Below, in pieces: positions 33,844-45,765 of a stretch of 64,000 nucleotides of DNA. This stretch comes from Eutypa lata (taxonomy: Eukaryota > Ascomycota > Sordariomycetes > Xylariales > Diatrypaceae): the NCBI GenBank assembly GCA_022661535.1, contig JAKULF010000014.1:310001-374000 (forward strand), read 5' to 3'. The position numbers and the translations under genes are program-made. How positions within the stretch are numbered: the stretch's first letter is position 1; each line of letters opens with the position of its first letter. Under the pieces are notes generated by a model. It had not been told where the DNA came from and searched no databases. It was given only the letters and a program-made list of their open reading frames with translations.

Positions 33844-35140
33844 CTATTTCTTTCTAAAACGACCCTGTATCCAGCATCGGTACATCTTCAGACGCTTTGC
33901 TCTGTTGACGAGCAGTCTTCTATCGATACCAAGCTCCTCGACATCGAAGCACGGCGAGCTAGTCTGAGATTCCTCGACATCTCCATCACCGCCACTACTC
34001 ACATCCTCCTTCGGGGAAGGGGCTCCAGTCCATATCTCGGCAAGCTCATCTTTGTCGAAGAAGTAGACCCGCGTACCATCACCTCGGATGTAGAAGTTCT
34101 CTTCTAGATACCGGCCTTTCTTGAAGCGAACCTGCGCTAGGTCACCTCGTCCATAATCACGAAGACAAACCTCACCGCCCGGCTTTAGGACGCGGTATAT
34201 ATTCTTCACAGCTTGCTCCCACTGCTTAGGGGACAGGGCAGAGAATATGAATATCATGAGAACAACATCTACGGAATTCTCCTCGAGGTCTGCAGGTAGG
34301 TCTTCACCGGAAGCATCCCATACATCTGCTTGCATGAAGTTGGTGTCATAAGCCTCATGATTACGCATCACTTTAACGGCCTCTTTGGAATAGTCACAGG
34401 CATGGACCTTCAGCTTAGGGTTCTTGTTGAGGGCCAGGATGGGAAACGCAGTGTTGCCCGCACCAGCACCAACTTCAAGAACCGTTATGGGGCCGGCATC
34501 TTCCTGAGTGATCTTGTCCAATATAGGAAATTCCTGTTGCAACCACTTGCGGTTCTTGAAGAAATTGGCAGTGTTGTTCTTGTAAAAGAGGTTCCACCAC
34601 TTGGCCGGATCCGCATTGAACCTGTCTGTATCATTGATGGTCAGCAACAGCGTTCATAACATGTGTGTGCAGGTCAATGAAGTGTATGTGTGAGGTGTAA
34701 GTCAGATGGGAGCGAAAGACTAATAACGATGTATAAGTTGTCATCAGATGAATTCAGATGAACTATGCATTGGGGTATCATCACGACACCGGAAGGTTGG
34801 GTTTGCAGAATATTAGTGAAAGAGTGAATGACTTACGCTTGTCAAAGTCGGAGACTGGCGATTGGCGCTGCTTCTCATATTGCTGCTCGGCATACTCCTT
34901 GTATGTGTCGTCAGTCTCCACGTGATCCCAGGCATTGAACTCGAAGACATCGTCCTCTTGTTGCAGGTAGCGAGACCCAAACTGAAAGGGATCGCTCCTC
35001 TTCATATTGTACTGCGGGTCATGGCTGAGGTGAGGAGGTAATTGGGCCTCTGAAGTATCCTGTACCGTCAAGGTGGATGTCTCCTTCACCAACTCGTCTT
35101 CTGTAGCGACGGCCGGATCAGCGAGAGAGGTTGAAGCCAT
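33844..35140 (-). CDS. TRM140: tRNA 3-methylcytidine methyltransferase (Trm140/METTL2-6-8 family)
   Basis: Two exons, 35140-34837 and 34625-33844, give 361 aa. Residues 1-60 are acidic and Ser/Thr-rich. Then come the family signatures FGSRYL, VFEFNAWDHVE, WWNLFYKNNTANFFKNRKWL, and the SAM-binding motif I VLEVGAGAGNTAFPIL. Further motifs are HACDYSKEAV, QADVWDASG, and RVLKPGGEVCLRDYGRGDLA with KKGRYLEENFYIRGDGTR. The family methylates C32 in tRNA-Thr/Ser anticodon loops. The long actin-binding N-terminal region of yeast Abp140 is absent, which is usual outside budding yeasts. The intron has donor GTAAGT and branch GCTGAC. The gene is divergent from COQ10. Confidence 0.9.
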
Positions 35141-35718
35141 TGTTCCTTTTCTTCTTCTTCTTCTTCTCTTCTTCCCTCAACGGGAGATTAGCATATTGTG
35201 AAGGTTGGGAGAAATGAGGCTTAGAGAGGAAAGAAGAGGAAATTTATTTGGTGAGGGAGTGGGGAGGAATGGAATACAGAAAAAATTATTGGGTCAGAGC
35301 TTGAGCAGGGATATCTTATCAACATACCTACTTACCTAACCTAACTATCAATCAGTAGACCTGGCGGTGCAAGTGGCTGTAACTATCCCCTCTTTGTGGC
35401 TGAACTGGAAAAGATAAGATGAAGTACATTGTAATTAATTAAGTAATCAGACGTCACTTTTCTACATGTGACGGACTACGGAAGTTGCATAATATAACTA
35501 GGCACTCGTTCTACCCAGCTTTAGAGGCATTGTCTCTTTTCTTTTATATATATAGAAATTGCATAGACAGGCGGCGCTTGGGGATGACTTAACATTAGAA
35601 ATGGCTTTATTAGAATAACACTTTCTCTACCTACATAACTAATTCTTCTCCGTCCCACCTATTCGAACTCGATCTCGAAACCGATCTGCCTGCCTACCTG
35701 CTAAAATAATCTACCATA
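35141..35718. promoter_or_regulatory. Divergent promoter region, TRM140 / COQ10
   Basis: 578 bp between two opposite start codons. CTT/TTC-rich just above the TRM140 start (35148-35172) and A/T-rich near 35540-35560. No defined factor site is claimed. Confidence 0.5.
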
Positions 35719-36588
35719 ATGGCAGCCCGCTCACCAGTCCGCATCCTCACACGGATACACAACAACCCGGTCGCCTCCTCCTCTCGCACAGTTCTCCCCC
35801 TGCTACGACAACCACAACCACCACCACAGCAACCACAGCAACAACGACGATCCTTCCTCTCAACAGCCCTCTCCGCAGCGCTCTCGGCACACGCCACGAC
35901 CCCGCAAGTCCTGACGTCCTCGGCGCGCCTGCCCTACCACCACGCGCAAGTGTACGACCGGATCGCCGACATCGACTCGTACGCGACGTTCCTGCCGTAC
36001 TGCAAGTCCGCGCGCGTGACCGAATGGACAACAGATGCTAGTGGTGGTGGTGGTGATGGGTCGCGACGGTGGCCCGCCCGCGCCGATCTCACGGCCGGCT
36101 GGGGCGGCATCGAGGAGACGTACTCGAGCCGCGTGTTCTGCGCGCCGGACATCGGGGTCGTCGAGGCGGTCAGCGGGTTCGAGGGGTGGTCGGAGCTCTC
36201 GGCGGATGAGCTGGCGCGGCACGGGTTGCGGGATCGGGGTCCGTCTTCACAGCGTCCATCATCTTCATCATCATCGTCGTCAATGGGCGCCAAAAATAGA
36301 GATAAAGGGGAAGGAGAAAAAGAAGAAGAAGAAGAGAGCGAACTCTTCAAAAGCCTAGTCACGCGCTGGACCGTGACTCCCGTCGAAGAAGAAGAAGCGG
36401 TGCGCGGCGCCGACCGCTCCCAGCACCGCGACTGGACCGACGTGAGGCTCGATATCAAGTTCCTGTTCGCGAACCCGCTATATGGCGCTGTCAGCTCGGC
36501 CGTCGTGGATAAGCTGGCCCCCGTTATGGTGAGGGCGTTCGTGGAGCAGGCGGGGCGGGTCTTGAAGAACCCGCCGACGAAGCCTTAG
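35719..36588 (+). CDS. COQ10: Coenzyme Q-binding protein Coq10 (START-like domain)
   Basis: An intronless frame of 289 aa from ATG 35719. The first 50 residues are rich in Arg, Pro, Gln and Ser with no acidic residues, a mitochondrial presequence. The START-like fold is recognisable by YHHAQVYDRIADIDSYATFLPYC, then ADLTAGWGGIEETYSSRV, and near the end DVRLDIKFLFANPLYGAVSS with MVRAFVEQAGRV. Coq10 binds coenzyme Q in the inner membrane/matrix and is needed for normal respiration and Q biosynthesis. The protein is longer than the usual 200-230 aa because of two low-complexity inserts: Gly/Asp-rich at about 109-118, and Ser-run plus Lys/Glu-rich at about 174-212. Both fall in loops, so function is expected to be kept. 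Confidence 0.9.
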   Translation: MAARSPVRILTRIHNNPVASSSRTVLPLLRQPQPPPQQPQQQRRSFLSTALSAALSAHATTPQVLTSSARLPYHHAQVYDRIADIDSYATFLPYCKSARVTEWTTDASGGGGDGSRRWPARADLTAGWGGIEETYSSRVFCAPDIGVVEAVSGFEGWSELSADELARHGLRDRGPSSQRPSSSSSSSSMGAKNRDKGEGEKEEEEESELFKSLVTRWTVTPVEEEEAVRGADRSQHRDWTDVRLDIKFLFANPLYGAVSSAVVDKLAPVMVRAFVEQAGRVLKNPPTKP

Positions 36589-38064
36589 CATACTGACTAC
36601 TCCGCTCGTGTGCGTGCGTGCGTGCGTGTGTAAGATTGGGCTGGCAGCAGTGGGGGAGGGGAAGGGGGCATGCCAGTTATTTCTGTGTAATACGACAACC
36701 TCGAATCGCCACTAACTAACCCATAACCAAAAATGTATGGGAGAAAGTGTTTGTAAGTGTTTGTGTAGAAAAAGGGATTTAAGGAGTAGAGACATAAGAG
36801 ACGATTTAAAAGAAGATACATAGCTACATAGCTATACACATGTATATATATCGTTACCTCATGTACGTATATAAGTAGCAAATAAATAGATACCCACCTC
36901 TCGCATGAGATATTGAGTATAACAAGGCTCAAAAAAGAACAGGTCAGGTCTACTCAATCTTTTATATATATATAAAAACTAAAATTCAATTCTGCGCGTT
37001 AAACTCCACGTTTCAATAGTATCCCTAGTTAATGTATGGATAGATCCGTCCATCCATCCATCCATTCGTCCCTTCATCCTTCACCCCAACCCCTTTCTAA
37101 AATAGAAAAAAAAAAAGGACGAACAGTTATCTCCTATTCCTCGCGCCCGTGTCTCTACCGCCTGCCGGGACTCGCTAATGTTATTTGACGCCGTTTCCAT
37201 GTATCAATCATATCGCGCAACGTCTTTCTTTCTTTCTTTCGTCTCTTCTTTCAACCCTAGAACTAGGTAGGTAACCTCCCCATCCACTCGTCCTTCCCAT
37301 CTACGAACTTTTGGGAAAACCCCCCCACCTCATTATTCATCCCTTCGTGATCTCTCCTCCGTTAACATCATACTCCACGTATAAACAGGTATAATAAAAA
37401 AAAAAAGATAGCTAAGATGCATCCCAACACCCGAGCGCAAAAGCGTAAGTGCCATCAAATACACGCTCGCCTCTCTTAGATAAAAGTTAAGGGGGGTGGG
37501 GTTTAAAACAGACGATTTCGGGGAGTAAGTGTATGTAGTCAGTAACAATGCATTTGAAAAACAAAAGACATCGCTTAAACAATCTTACTACCGAGGAAGG
37601 AGGGGGGGAAAGGGGTAGGAAGTGTGGGAAACAAAAGACCAGCGCCAATGCCGCCGCTATGAATGCCAAACGTCGTCTGAAGGCCCGGGGTATAATGCAA
37701 AATCAGAATCAGTTTGTCTCAGAAAGAAGAAGAAGAAAAAAACACCAGTCGACAAGACATTTCGAGGTGAGATTCGGCTTGGAGGGGGGGGGGGTTAAAT
37801 AGAAGATAAAAGTAAATCAAATGGAAGAAGAGAAATCCGTGACCAATAATACCGGCTGAGGAGAGGCTCTGGAGAGTGAAACACCCAAATGTCGGTATAG
37901 CTTCACAAATACGTGTCGAAAAGTATGAATGATATACACAGCGCTGGTTTCTCCACAATCTCGTGTCTATTTCTTGGTCCTAAGAACACATGCAGGTTAG
38001 CTAGGTTCGTTGTGCGGGAAATTCGGGAATAGGGAGGGAAGGGGGAAAAAGAAAACCTCCCAAC
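36589..38064. other. Convergent 3' spacer, COQ10 / ULD protein
   Basis: 1.48 kb between two stop codons with simple tracts: GTGC units near 36608-36630, CATC units near 37045-37065, TTTC units near 37220-37240, and long A and G runs. Frames such as 37548-37802 are Lys/Arg-rich translations of purine tracts and are not taken as genes. Confidence 0.5.
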
Positions 38065-40447
38065 TCACTTCTTGCTCTTCGATGGCTTCCCCGTGAAAAA
38101 CGAGCCCAGCACATTCCCCTTAGGCTTGCTGCTGCTGCTCTTCTTCGGCTTCCGAACATCGACGATGTTGACGCCCTGCGGCATCCTTCCATTGCCCATG
38201 TGTACTCCTCCCCCGGGAGGCCGCATCGGGATGTTGCCGGGGAAGTTAGGAGGGGGCGGCGGCCCCTGAGGAACGGGGCCACCGCCCATCGGGCGACGGT
38301 TCGCGGGCGGGACGCCGGGATGGTGCTGGTGCTGGTGCTGCATGGGTATTTGCATCCTGCCGTGCATGTTCGGCGGCGCGCCGCCACGCCCCATCGCGGC
38401 GGGGTTTATGGGGGGTCGCTGCTCCATGGGCCACATGTGCATGGTCACGCTCCAATCCGGCTCGATGACCTTCTCCCAGATGGCCGGGAGGATGATCTCG
38501 CCGTTCGGTCCGATCAGGTCGTAGTGGCCGGCTTGAACGTGCGGGCCGATCATGTCCACGTGCACGAACGCTTGCTTGATGAGCTCTTCTATACCCTAGA
38601 CGCGGAGGCACGGTTAGCGTCTGGAACATAACTAAATTGAAGAAAATAAAAGATGAAGAAGAGCGTTGACCCGACATACCTGCCAAGTTTGACACAGATG
38701 GTAAGGGAAGCTGAACTTCCTCCCAACAGCATCCTTGAAGCGGATGGGAGCCTTGTCTTTGCCTTGAGTCTTCTTAAGCGTCTCCTCTGCCTTCGCCTTC
38801 GCCTCCTCTTGAAGCTTCTTCTTCAGGGCTTCCTCCTCCTTCTTCTTCGTTTCTTCGGCGAGCTTGGCAGCAGCAGCAGCAGCCTTCTCCTCCTCCAGCT
38901 TCTTGCGGGCCTCGAGTTCGGCCTTGAGCTTGGCCTCCTCCTCGAATTGTTTCCGTTTCGCCTCTTCCTCCGCCATCTTCTTAGCTGCTGCCTCTGCGGC
39001 GGCCTTCTCTTCCTCGAGTTTCTTGCGTGCCTCAAGTTCGGCTTTGGCCCTGGCTTCTTCCTCGAATTGTTTCCGCTTTTCTAACTCCTCTGCTGCTTTC
39101 TTAGCAGCAGCCTCCTTTGCTTCAGCTTCTTTCCGGATGGCTTCGTGTATCTTGGCTAGGGCTGCAGATTCGGCCGCAGCAGCAGCTTCTGCCTCTCTCC
39201 TTTTCCTTTCATCCTCAGCCTTCCGCTCGGCTTCGTACTTATCGCGGGCATCGCGTTCTGCTCGAGCGATGGCTTCGGCCTCTTTTGCCTTAGCCTCGGC
39301 TTCCTTCTTCTGGCGTTCAGCTTCGGCTTTCTTCTCGGCCTCGATAGCTTCTTTCGTTGCCCTCTCGGCCTCCCTTCTCGCGTCTTCCATCTCTTTTCTA
39401 TATTTCTCCAATTGCTGTCTCCTTTCCTCCGCCCTGACCTCTTCATCCCGTTTTATTTGGTCCATCTTTCTCGTAAAGGCAAGCTCGGCCTCTTCTCTGA
39501 TTCGAACTTCGAGCTCCTTCTGCTTTGCTTCCGTCTCCCTCCTCTCTTTCTCGGCCTTAATCTCCTCGAGCTGTCTCTTCATCGCCTCTTTCTCGGGATC
39601 AGGCTTCGGCGGGGGCTCAGCGACAACAACGGGACCGGGAGCAGGTGTACGGGGTGGTTGGATATCAGTAGGCGGGGGCGGTGGAGGAGACCAGTGGTAC
39701 TGTTGCATATGCGGGGGTACAGGATAACCGCCAAAGTAGTTTTGGTTAGGGTTAGCCCCGAATGGCATCATCTCACCGCCACCGTTACCCGGCCATCCCC
39801 TATGTTCGCCATTGAAGTAACTGCCGCCCGCGCTGGGTGCAAAGGGGTTTTGGTTATATGGTGCGCCGTATGGCACCATCTGCTGGCTTGCCCCATACGG
39901 GGGAGCAAATCCGCCTACAGTGCTTTGAGCATAACCACTAGGGCCACCGGGCTGGTGGCCGCGACCGTAATACGCGGGATTGCCCGGTGGCGCATAGCCC
40001 CTACTGTAATAGGATTCCTCGGAATCCAGACTGGTAGTGGGTTGGTCCGGATGGCCGAACCGACCGTACGAGGGAGGAGCAGTAGCCTTCGGCCTTCGAG
40101 GAGGTGCGAGTCCTCGGGATGATGAATGATGATGTCTATAAGGACTTGCCGATGCCGAATCTTCAGGCTCGACGTCGTCGTCGTCTTCTTCTTCTTCTTC
40201 GTCAGACCAATCCCCTTCCTCGTCCTGTGATGACGATTCGCTATATCCTTGACTATTTCTCCTATTGTCTTCTTCTGAAAAGCTAGATTCACCAGAAAAT
40301 TGTTCGTGATGTCTGCTTCGGCTGCGACTTGGGGTATGTGTGCGAAAAGGCCTTCGACCACTTTGGAGGGAAAACGACTTTTAGCTAGAGAATAAATAAA
40401 GAGGGGGTGTAAGGTAGTATAAACCCCAAAAACTAAACTTACGACAT
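38065..40447 (-). CDS. Coiled-coil protein with ubiquitin-like (ULD-type) domain
   Basis: Three exons, 40447-40443 (5 nt, ATGTC), 40360-38680 and 38595-38065, give 738 aa. The frame of the second exon has a stop just upstream of 40360 and no early ATG, so the tiny first exon is inferred; it gives MSGRRPFRTHTPSRSR. Residues 1-160 are Arg/Ser-rich, then acidic and Pro/Tyr/Gly-rich. About 255-510 is a very long Glu/Lys/Ala coiled coil with near-repeats (AELEARKKLEEEKAAAE). Around 523-600 lies PIRFKDAVGRKFSFPYHLC, WQGIEELIKQAF, GHYDLIGPNGEIILPAIWE and VIEPDWSVTMHMWP, the fungal ubiquitin-like domain seen in many uncharacterised proteins. The tail is Pro/Met/Gly-rich with a basic end. The function is unknown; a scaffold role is a guess. 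Confidence 0.8.
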
Positions 40448-43400
40448 TGGGAATGAAATAGTTGCACGATTACCCTTCACCCACGACAGTCAACTCGATA
40501 GTCGGAGCAAAGGTAACGGTAGCCAACGAAATGGTGATCGAGTTTCACTAGCGTTCCCGGTTTTTGGTCGGGTTCAGATATAGCTCTAGTCTTTAGAGCT
40601 GACGTGTGATGCGTGACAGAAAGCGGTGCGTGTGTATTGTATAAGTAGTAAGTGTCTGATGCACTCGAGTTTTGAGATCGGTGTAGAAAATGAGGATGGG
40701 GGCGTAAGCAGAAGTCAAGCCACTTTTCCAACAAAGAAGTGTGAAAAATATAAGCTTGATGAGCGATGCGACTTTTGTCTATATCAATTGACTCGAACAA
40801 AAAATAGGTTGCGCCAGACTGGGATCGGCCGATGCGAATGCGGGTGTTAAATTGTTGATTGAGTAGGAGTGTGCAACAAGATGCATCAGCTGGCGGCGAC
40901 CTGAAGAATATTGGATGTTTATACGCTGTTTTATTTTGTATGGATGCCGCGGGGTGGACAATTCTTTCCAGACTTGGTGGGATGTGGAGATATTTATTGT
41001 CCGGGATATCCTAGCCGCCTAGAACACGATGGAGTCGTTGGGCGCAAAGGATATCGGGAAAAAGAGAGGGAAAAAGGTATCAATTGGGTTGCTGTCAGTT
41101 GCCCTGAATTTGAAACTCCCAGTGCTAATAACTTAGCGGAACCGGCTGAAAGGGGAGAGGGGGGTGTGAGTGAGAGCGAAGAGTGAGTGTGAGTAAAATT
41201 GTATGTAACCTGGCAGCCCTAAATGACTGTCCCCGTCCTATCGCGTTGTTATTTCCAATCAGTAAGCTTTCTTTTCCTATTATCCAATGTTATACACACA
41301 ACATTTATAATGAGACCGAGCATCCTATGCATATACGGATATATACAGGAGTTATACATCAAGTATGTATGTTTGTATGTATATCCATACATTTAATATA
41401 CATTACATATGCGTACAGGTAGCGGGCCTCTCAACTCCCATACTTACTTACACCAAGTAAGTATAAGAGATCGAATTGGCTACATGTAACTACAGGACTC
41501 CGTTGTTATACATAGTGGAACTCACTTACCTAGGTAGGTACAGGATATGTACGAACAACCACCCCCGATTTGCCCCAAGTACTAGCGAAGAAACTAGATT
41601 GGATGAATTGTTTACGGATATAAAGCTCGAGACGAGACGAGAAGATGTGTTCCTGATCTTCTTAAGTAGGCAAGCAAAACGTGATGACTGGAATGAGGAA
41701 GCACAGATCCGCCACAACCCCCTCTTTCCTTGTGCGTCAGAGGAAACTCGAACAAGGAGAACGGGTATGGTCGTCAAGTCTCGGGAATTCAACGACACTA
41801 AATATGGCTACAAATCCATCCTGCCATCGTTGGCGGAGGGGTTAATCATATGCAACTAGTGGGTTTTAGTAGTAATAGGCATGAACATTGGCATTGGCGC
41901 GCCCCCCCAAGACAGGAATGCCGGAAAGCAGGTCGCACAGCCAGCCAACGCTAACGCAGCATCTTGCATGCTTAAAGGCGGAACTGACTGTTGTTCATGT
42001 GTCTCGGAGACAGTCATCGCAGCGTGAGTGTGTTCCTTGGTTATCCCAGCCAGTTCAGCTTACTTATTAGTTAGTATACCACACTAGGTAGGTCTAAGTA
42101 GGTAGGCAGAAGGGAGGCTATCAGCCTATAAAGGTATCATGAACAGCTACCGGCTGACTCCCTGTTTTCCGTACTGTTATGCTTTAACTCTTTACCATTT
42201 TGGCTGTAATAATTGGATTCTTATCTGGAAGAGATCGAATCTATAGCATGTATCATATAGTTCTAAAAGACGTATAAAACAGATGGAGAGTGGCAAAAAG
42301 CCCAATAAGTTGGTGGGAAGTCGTTTCACATAGGTAGGAAAATGGAAACATTGGATAATGAAACACTCTTTTCCTAGATCAATATAGTCTCAAAAAGACC
42401 TTTCTTATTCGACATGTAACGAAAGTGAAGGGGATTGACTTTTAAAAGGTCGTTCCAAAAGGTTCGATACTCAATAAAACTGGCTGACTGAATACGGTGA
42501 GAAAAGGTTGCGGTACCCTTTCAAGTGCTCAATGGTCAATGCAGGGAGTAAGCCACAGAATGCAATGCAGGTAGAGATTCGTATTTTCTAGGAAATATGA
42601 TTCAGATGATGGCCCAAACAGTCGATATGAGTGAAAGGATAGCAGTGCAGATCTCATCTTAATGTTTCTTGTCTTATTTGATTCTACATATGTTCGATCA
42701 ATCATCACGTCTCGTTCTGTCGCGCGGTGCTGTTTTAATGTGAGGGGTGGAATTGGCTGAGCAGTTAGTTAGTTAGTTAGTTACTAACTACTGTACAATC
42801 ACCACACCGCTGGAAAGGCATAGACCCCGGCCCAGCCCAGGCTGCGAAGAAGGAAGATTGGTCAACCTACCACATGCACGTCAAGCGTCAGACTTCCCTT
42901 ATATGCACTTACACCGAAAAGAAGAAAAAAAAAGCTTGCAATCCTGCATCCGACTTTCATGCGAAAGCTGGAACCTCGCGGTCACATGGGACCCGTAGTA
43001 TTCGCCAGAACCCCGATATGGCTCAACGCGCGAGGACTGTTTCTGGAATAACCATTCTCTTCCGATCTGGAGGTCCAGCCCGTTTCCGTTGACTGTTGTA
43101 GGAACTAGGCCACATCTAGATGTGCCTACTTTCTTCTTTCTTGGTTTGAACCTACGCGCATATGTGTCCGTTCCGAGGTTGGCATCAAGCATCAAGTCAT
43201 CCCCCGTAACTGAGCATACATAGGAGAGAGGAATACTTGTCGTACTATAGCGCCCGCTATCACGTGGTAGTATCTATCAAATGTGGCTATGGAGTATAAC
43301 TCATACTTTGTTATATGTCCAGCTAGAGCAATTCCACCTCAAATTATACCTAACGACGTTGTTATAACTAACTACATAGTCACAGCCTGCGAAGGCGGCT

Positions 43401-44612
43401 GTGTCAATGCAAAAGTTAAGCGACATGCAGGGCTGGTAAGTTATTGCTAACGAGGGATAATTAGAGTAACTAGAATGTTCTAGAGGAGACTGAGGATGCA
43501 ACTCGCAAACCAAAAATCAATAGGTTGCTACGTGCCCTTTGGTAATGCGGGGTCCATTACATCAGAGCTCTAGATCATGCTGCTGGCGATCAAGATCGAG
43601 ATATGTAATTCTGTGCAGAGTCTTTAGATCGTGAGTGCCAACATGACCAACAGTATTGAGTATTTGTTGCGCTCTATACCTGATTTACGCACCTGTGTAG
43701 ACACGGCGTAGAACTCGCCAGACCGTCGAAGCCTCGCAACGTAACAGCGTATCATTACCGGCCTTCAACGTCTACGTGTAGTACATGGTAGGTGCTATAG
43801 AAACCCTTCATCGTGACCGGCGGACGGCTAGACCCGCTCAGTAGTGGATCCTTCCCATCCATACCGAATGGCTTAGTGTATCTGTTAGGACCAAGAATGG
43901 AAAATGGGAGAGACACGAGACGCTTTGCTGCCCAAGCGTTTAGCCCAACGGGAGTCGGGAATCTCACCGACGGCTGCGCGTCCGCAAAAACCCCGAGAGA
44001 CACGCGGACACGCCAGAGGTAGAGCCGCGTCAACGTGTTTCTTAAGCTCACAGCGTGACATTCATGGAGTGTATCAGAATCTTGACACACGCCATTATGT
44101 ATAAGACAGGCGGAATCACCTTAAGATTTGAAATTACATATGCAAGGTCTATCTAGTACTCTCCGACGAACGAGAAGGAGTTCCTGTGCTGTATGATATC
44201 CTAACCAAGTTGCGACTCTCTCTCTCTCTTGATGTTAGCACTCTATACATAGCTTCCATGGACATGTAAAAGAAGGCTCTGTATCGGTCTTCCATGGTAA
44301 GAGTGCTTCATCCCGCGTCCATTAACCGGGCGTTCGTTTGCCTTGGAAAGGGAAGATTTCTACCTAAGGTTCCACTGGCTCCGCCAACTCATAGGGCAAC
44401 CCAATGACAACTCATGTCATGACTGCACTTGCTAGAAATCGCCATGATTCGCCCAGATTACCCACGTTTACCTAACAGTGCCTGGATTAGACTATGTCAG
44501 CTTCGCCACACACCTTCTACGCCGAAAAGAAGGGATGCGAGCTAAACTGGTCTAGAACCTCACTGGAAACATAGTATGCGTCTCCCTATGATTGGTAGGG
44601 GGCGCGAGGACT
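40448..44612. other. 4.2 kb spacer without a supported gene
   Basis: Between the ULD protein start and the EMC2 stop. Frames at 41476-41859 and 43755-44090 lack early ATGs or family features. There are TAGT/TTAG repeats at about 42762-42788, including TAGTTAGT facing ACTAACTA. Part of this region (43700-44600) is less AT-rich and might hide an eroded gene, but I cannot identify one. Confidence 0.5.
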
Positions 44613-45765
44613 TCACTTAGTGGTAGTTTCAATGCTGTTTCCTAGTAGCTCTCGCGCTGCTGCTACCTCAGCCTCGTCGTATCCTTGCCAGCCTTTCTTC
44701 CCAGCCGAATAGTGCCGTACAATTTCGGCCAGCTTCTCGGTAGCTACGACATCTAATTCCCGTAGAGTAGCTGCCTCGGGCAAAGCGAAACCATCAGTTT
44801 CAGATTGCCGCGATGACTTTGGAGGATCGCTTAACAGCTGGCTCGTGGTCTTGATGGTAGGTTAGATAGATTTGTATCGCTCATCTTCAGGATTCATAAG
44901 CACATACCAACTTGAGCCCATAATATCCTCTCAGATAGTTATCACAGAGCTCTATGCTACGACAAAAACGCTTGAGTGCTTCACTTAGTCGCTTTGATGC
45001 ATCCCCCTGTCCTGGTGTCTTAGCAGCCATAAGTAATGCCTCTCCTAAGTGGGCGTGTATCTATACATGGAGAAAGTCAGCAATTGGCCAGCTCTAAGAT
45101 ACCATGCATAAGGTCATCATACGTTCCAGGCGTTAGGCTGCAGGATGAGAACTTCTTCCAATGCGAAGATAGCTTGAGAGTACAACCCCTGAGACAAGTA
45201 GAGGTCGGCAAGCTCAGCCCAAGCTTCGGCATCCGTTGTTGAGAAATCCAGTAATGATAAGAGAGCAGTAATGGACTCGTCAACCTTGCCCATAGAGCGC
45301 AAGAGGGCAACGCGGCGTTTGATAATAGGCTTGGTAATATATGGGTTAGTATGGGACAAGACATGAAACAGTTGTAGCAGAGCTCACAATGTTTGTTGGG
45401 TTGTTGGCCAGTATCTGCTCGTAGTCCTGTAGAATAACTTCCAGGGTCGCGTTATCGCTGGCTTCGGCCTCTTTTAAGAGACCCTTCAAGGCCATTATGC
45501 GTTCGTTCGTATCACCGAATCTCTTGACAAGCCTGCCCAGACACTGGTGAGCGGCTTCATCGTCGCGGATTCTCAGGCACGACAGCAATAGGTTCTCGTA
45601 AATAGTCCAAAGTTCAGACGTCTCCGGCGAAGCAAGTAGAGATTGTAGAGTAGAATTAGAGACGGCGCCAGTAGTATTCTCTAATAGGGTGGGCGCGAGC
45701 TGCGAATGCTTCAAGGCTATTGCAGGAGGGAGATGGCTCGGGGGATGTAGTAGAGAAGAAGTCAT
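44613..45765 (-). CDS. EMC2: ER membrane protein complex subunit 2 (TPR protein)
   Basis: Four exons, 45765-45388, 45329-45123, 45060-44908 and 44849-44613, all in phase 0, give 324 aa (EMC2 is usually about 290-330). The family anchors are LEVILQDYEQILANNPTN then PIIKRRVALLRSMGKVDES, TTDAEAWAELADLYLSQG, YSQAIFALEEVLILQPNAWN and IHAHLGEALLMAA, ending in LAEIVRHYSAGKKGWQGYD. These are TPR helices. EMC2 is the cytosolic scaffold of the EMC insertase, which helps insert tail-anchored and multispanning membrane proteins into the ER. Two of the three acceptors are AAG rather than CAG/TAG. Each intron has a good CTAAC/CTGAC branch. Confidence 0.9.

Noticed and set aside
37548..37802. Lys/Arg-rich frame in the COQ10/ULD spacer
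   Set aside because: It is a translation of purine-rich low-complexity sequence in a 3' UTR region.
38653..39727. Plus-strand Ser/Ala/Leu-rich frames opposite the ULD coiled-coil gene
   Set aside because: They mirror the Glu/Lys/Ala codons of the real coiled-coil exon, so they are antisense artefacts.
39915..40361. Alternative frame beginning VEGLFAHIPQ over the N-terminus of the ULD gene
   Set aside because: It ends without joining the downstream ULD frame, and the acidic/Ser-rich frame continuing to 39879 is the one contiguous with the conserved part.
41476..41859. Open frame of 127 codons on the plus strand
   Set aside because: It opens with TTG, has no early ATG, no domain and no coding-like composition.
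43755..44090. Open frame of 111 codons on the minus strand
   Set aside because: No recognisable motif, and neighbouring overlapping frames are equally long; it may be chance.
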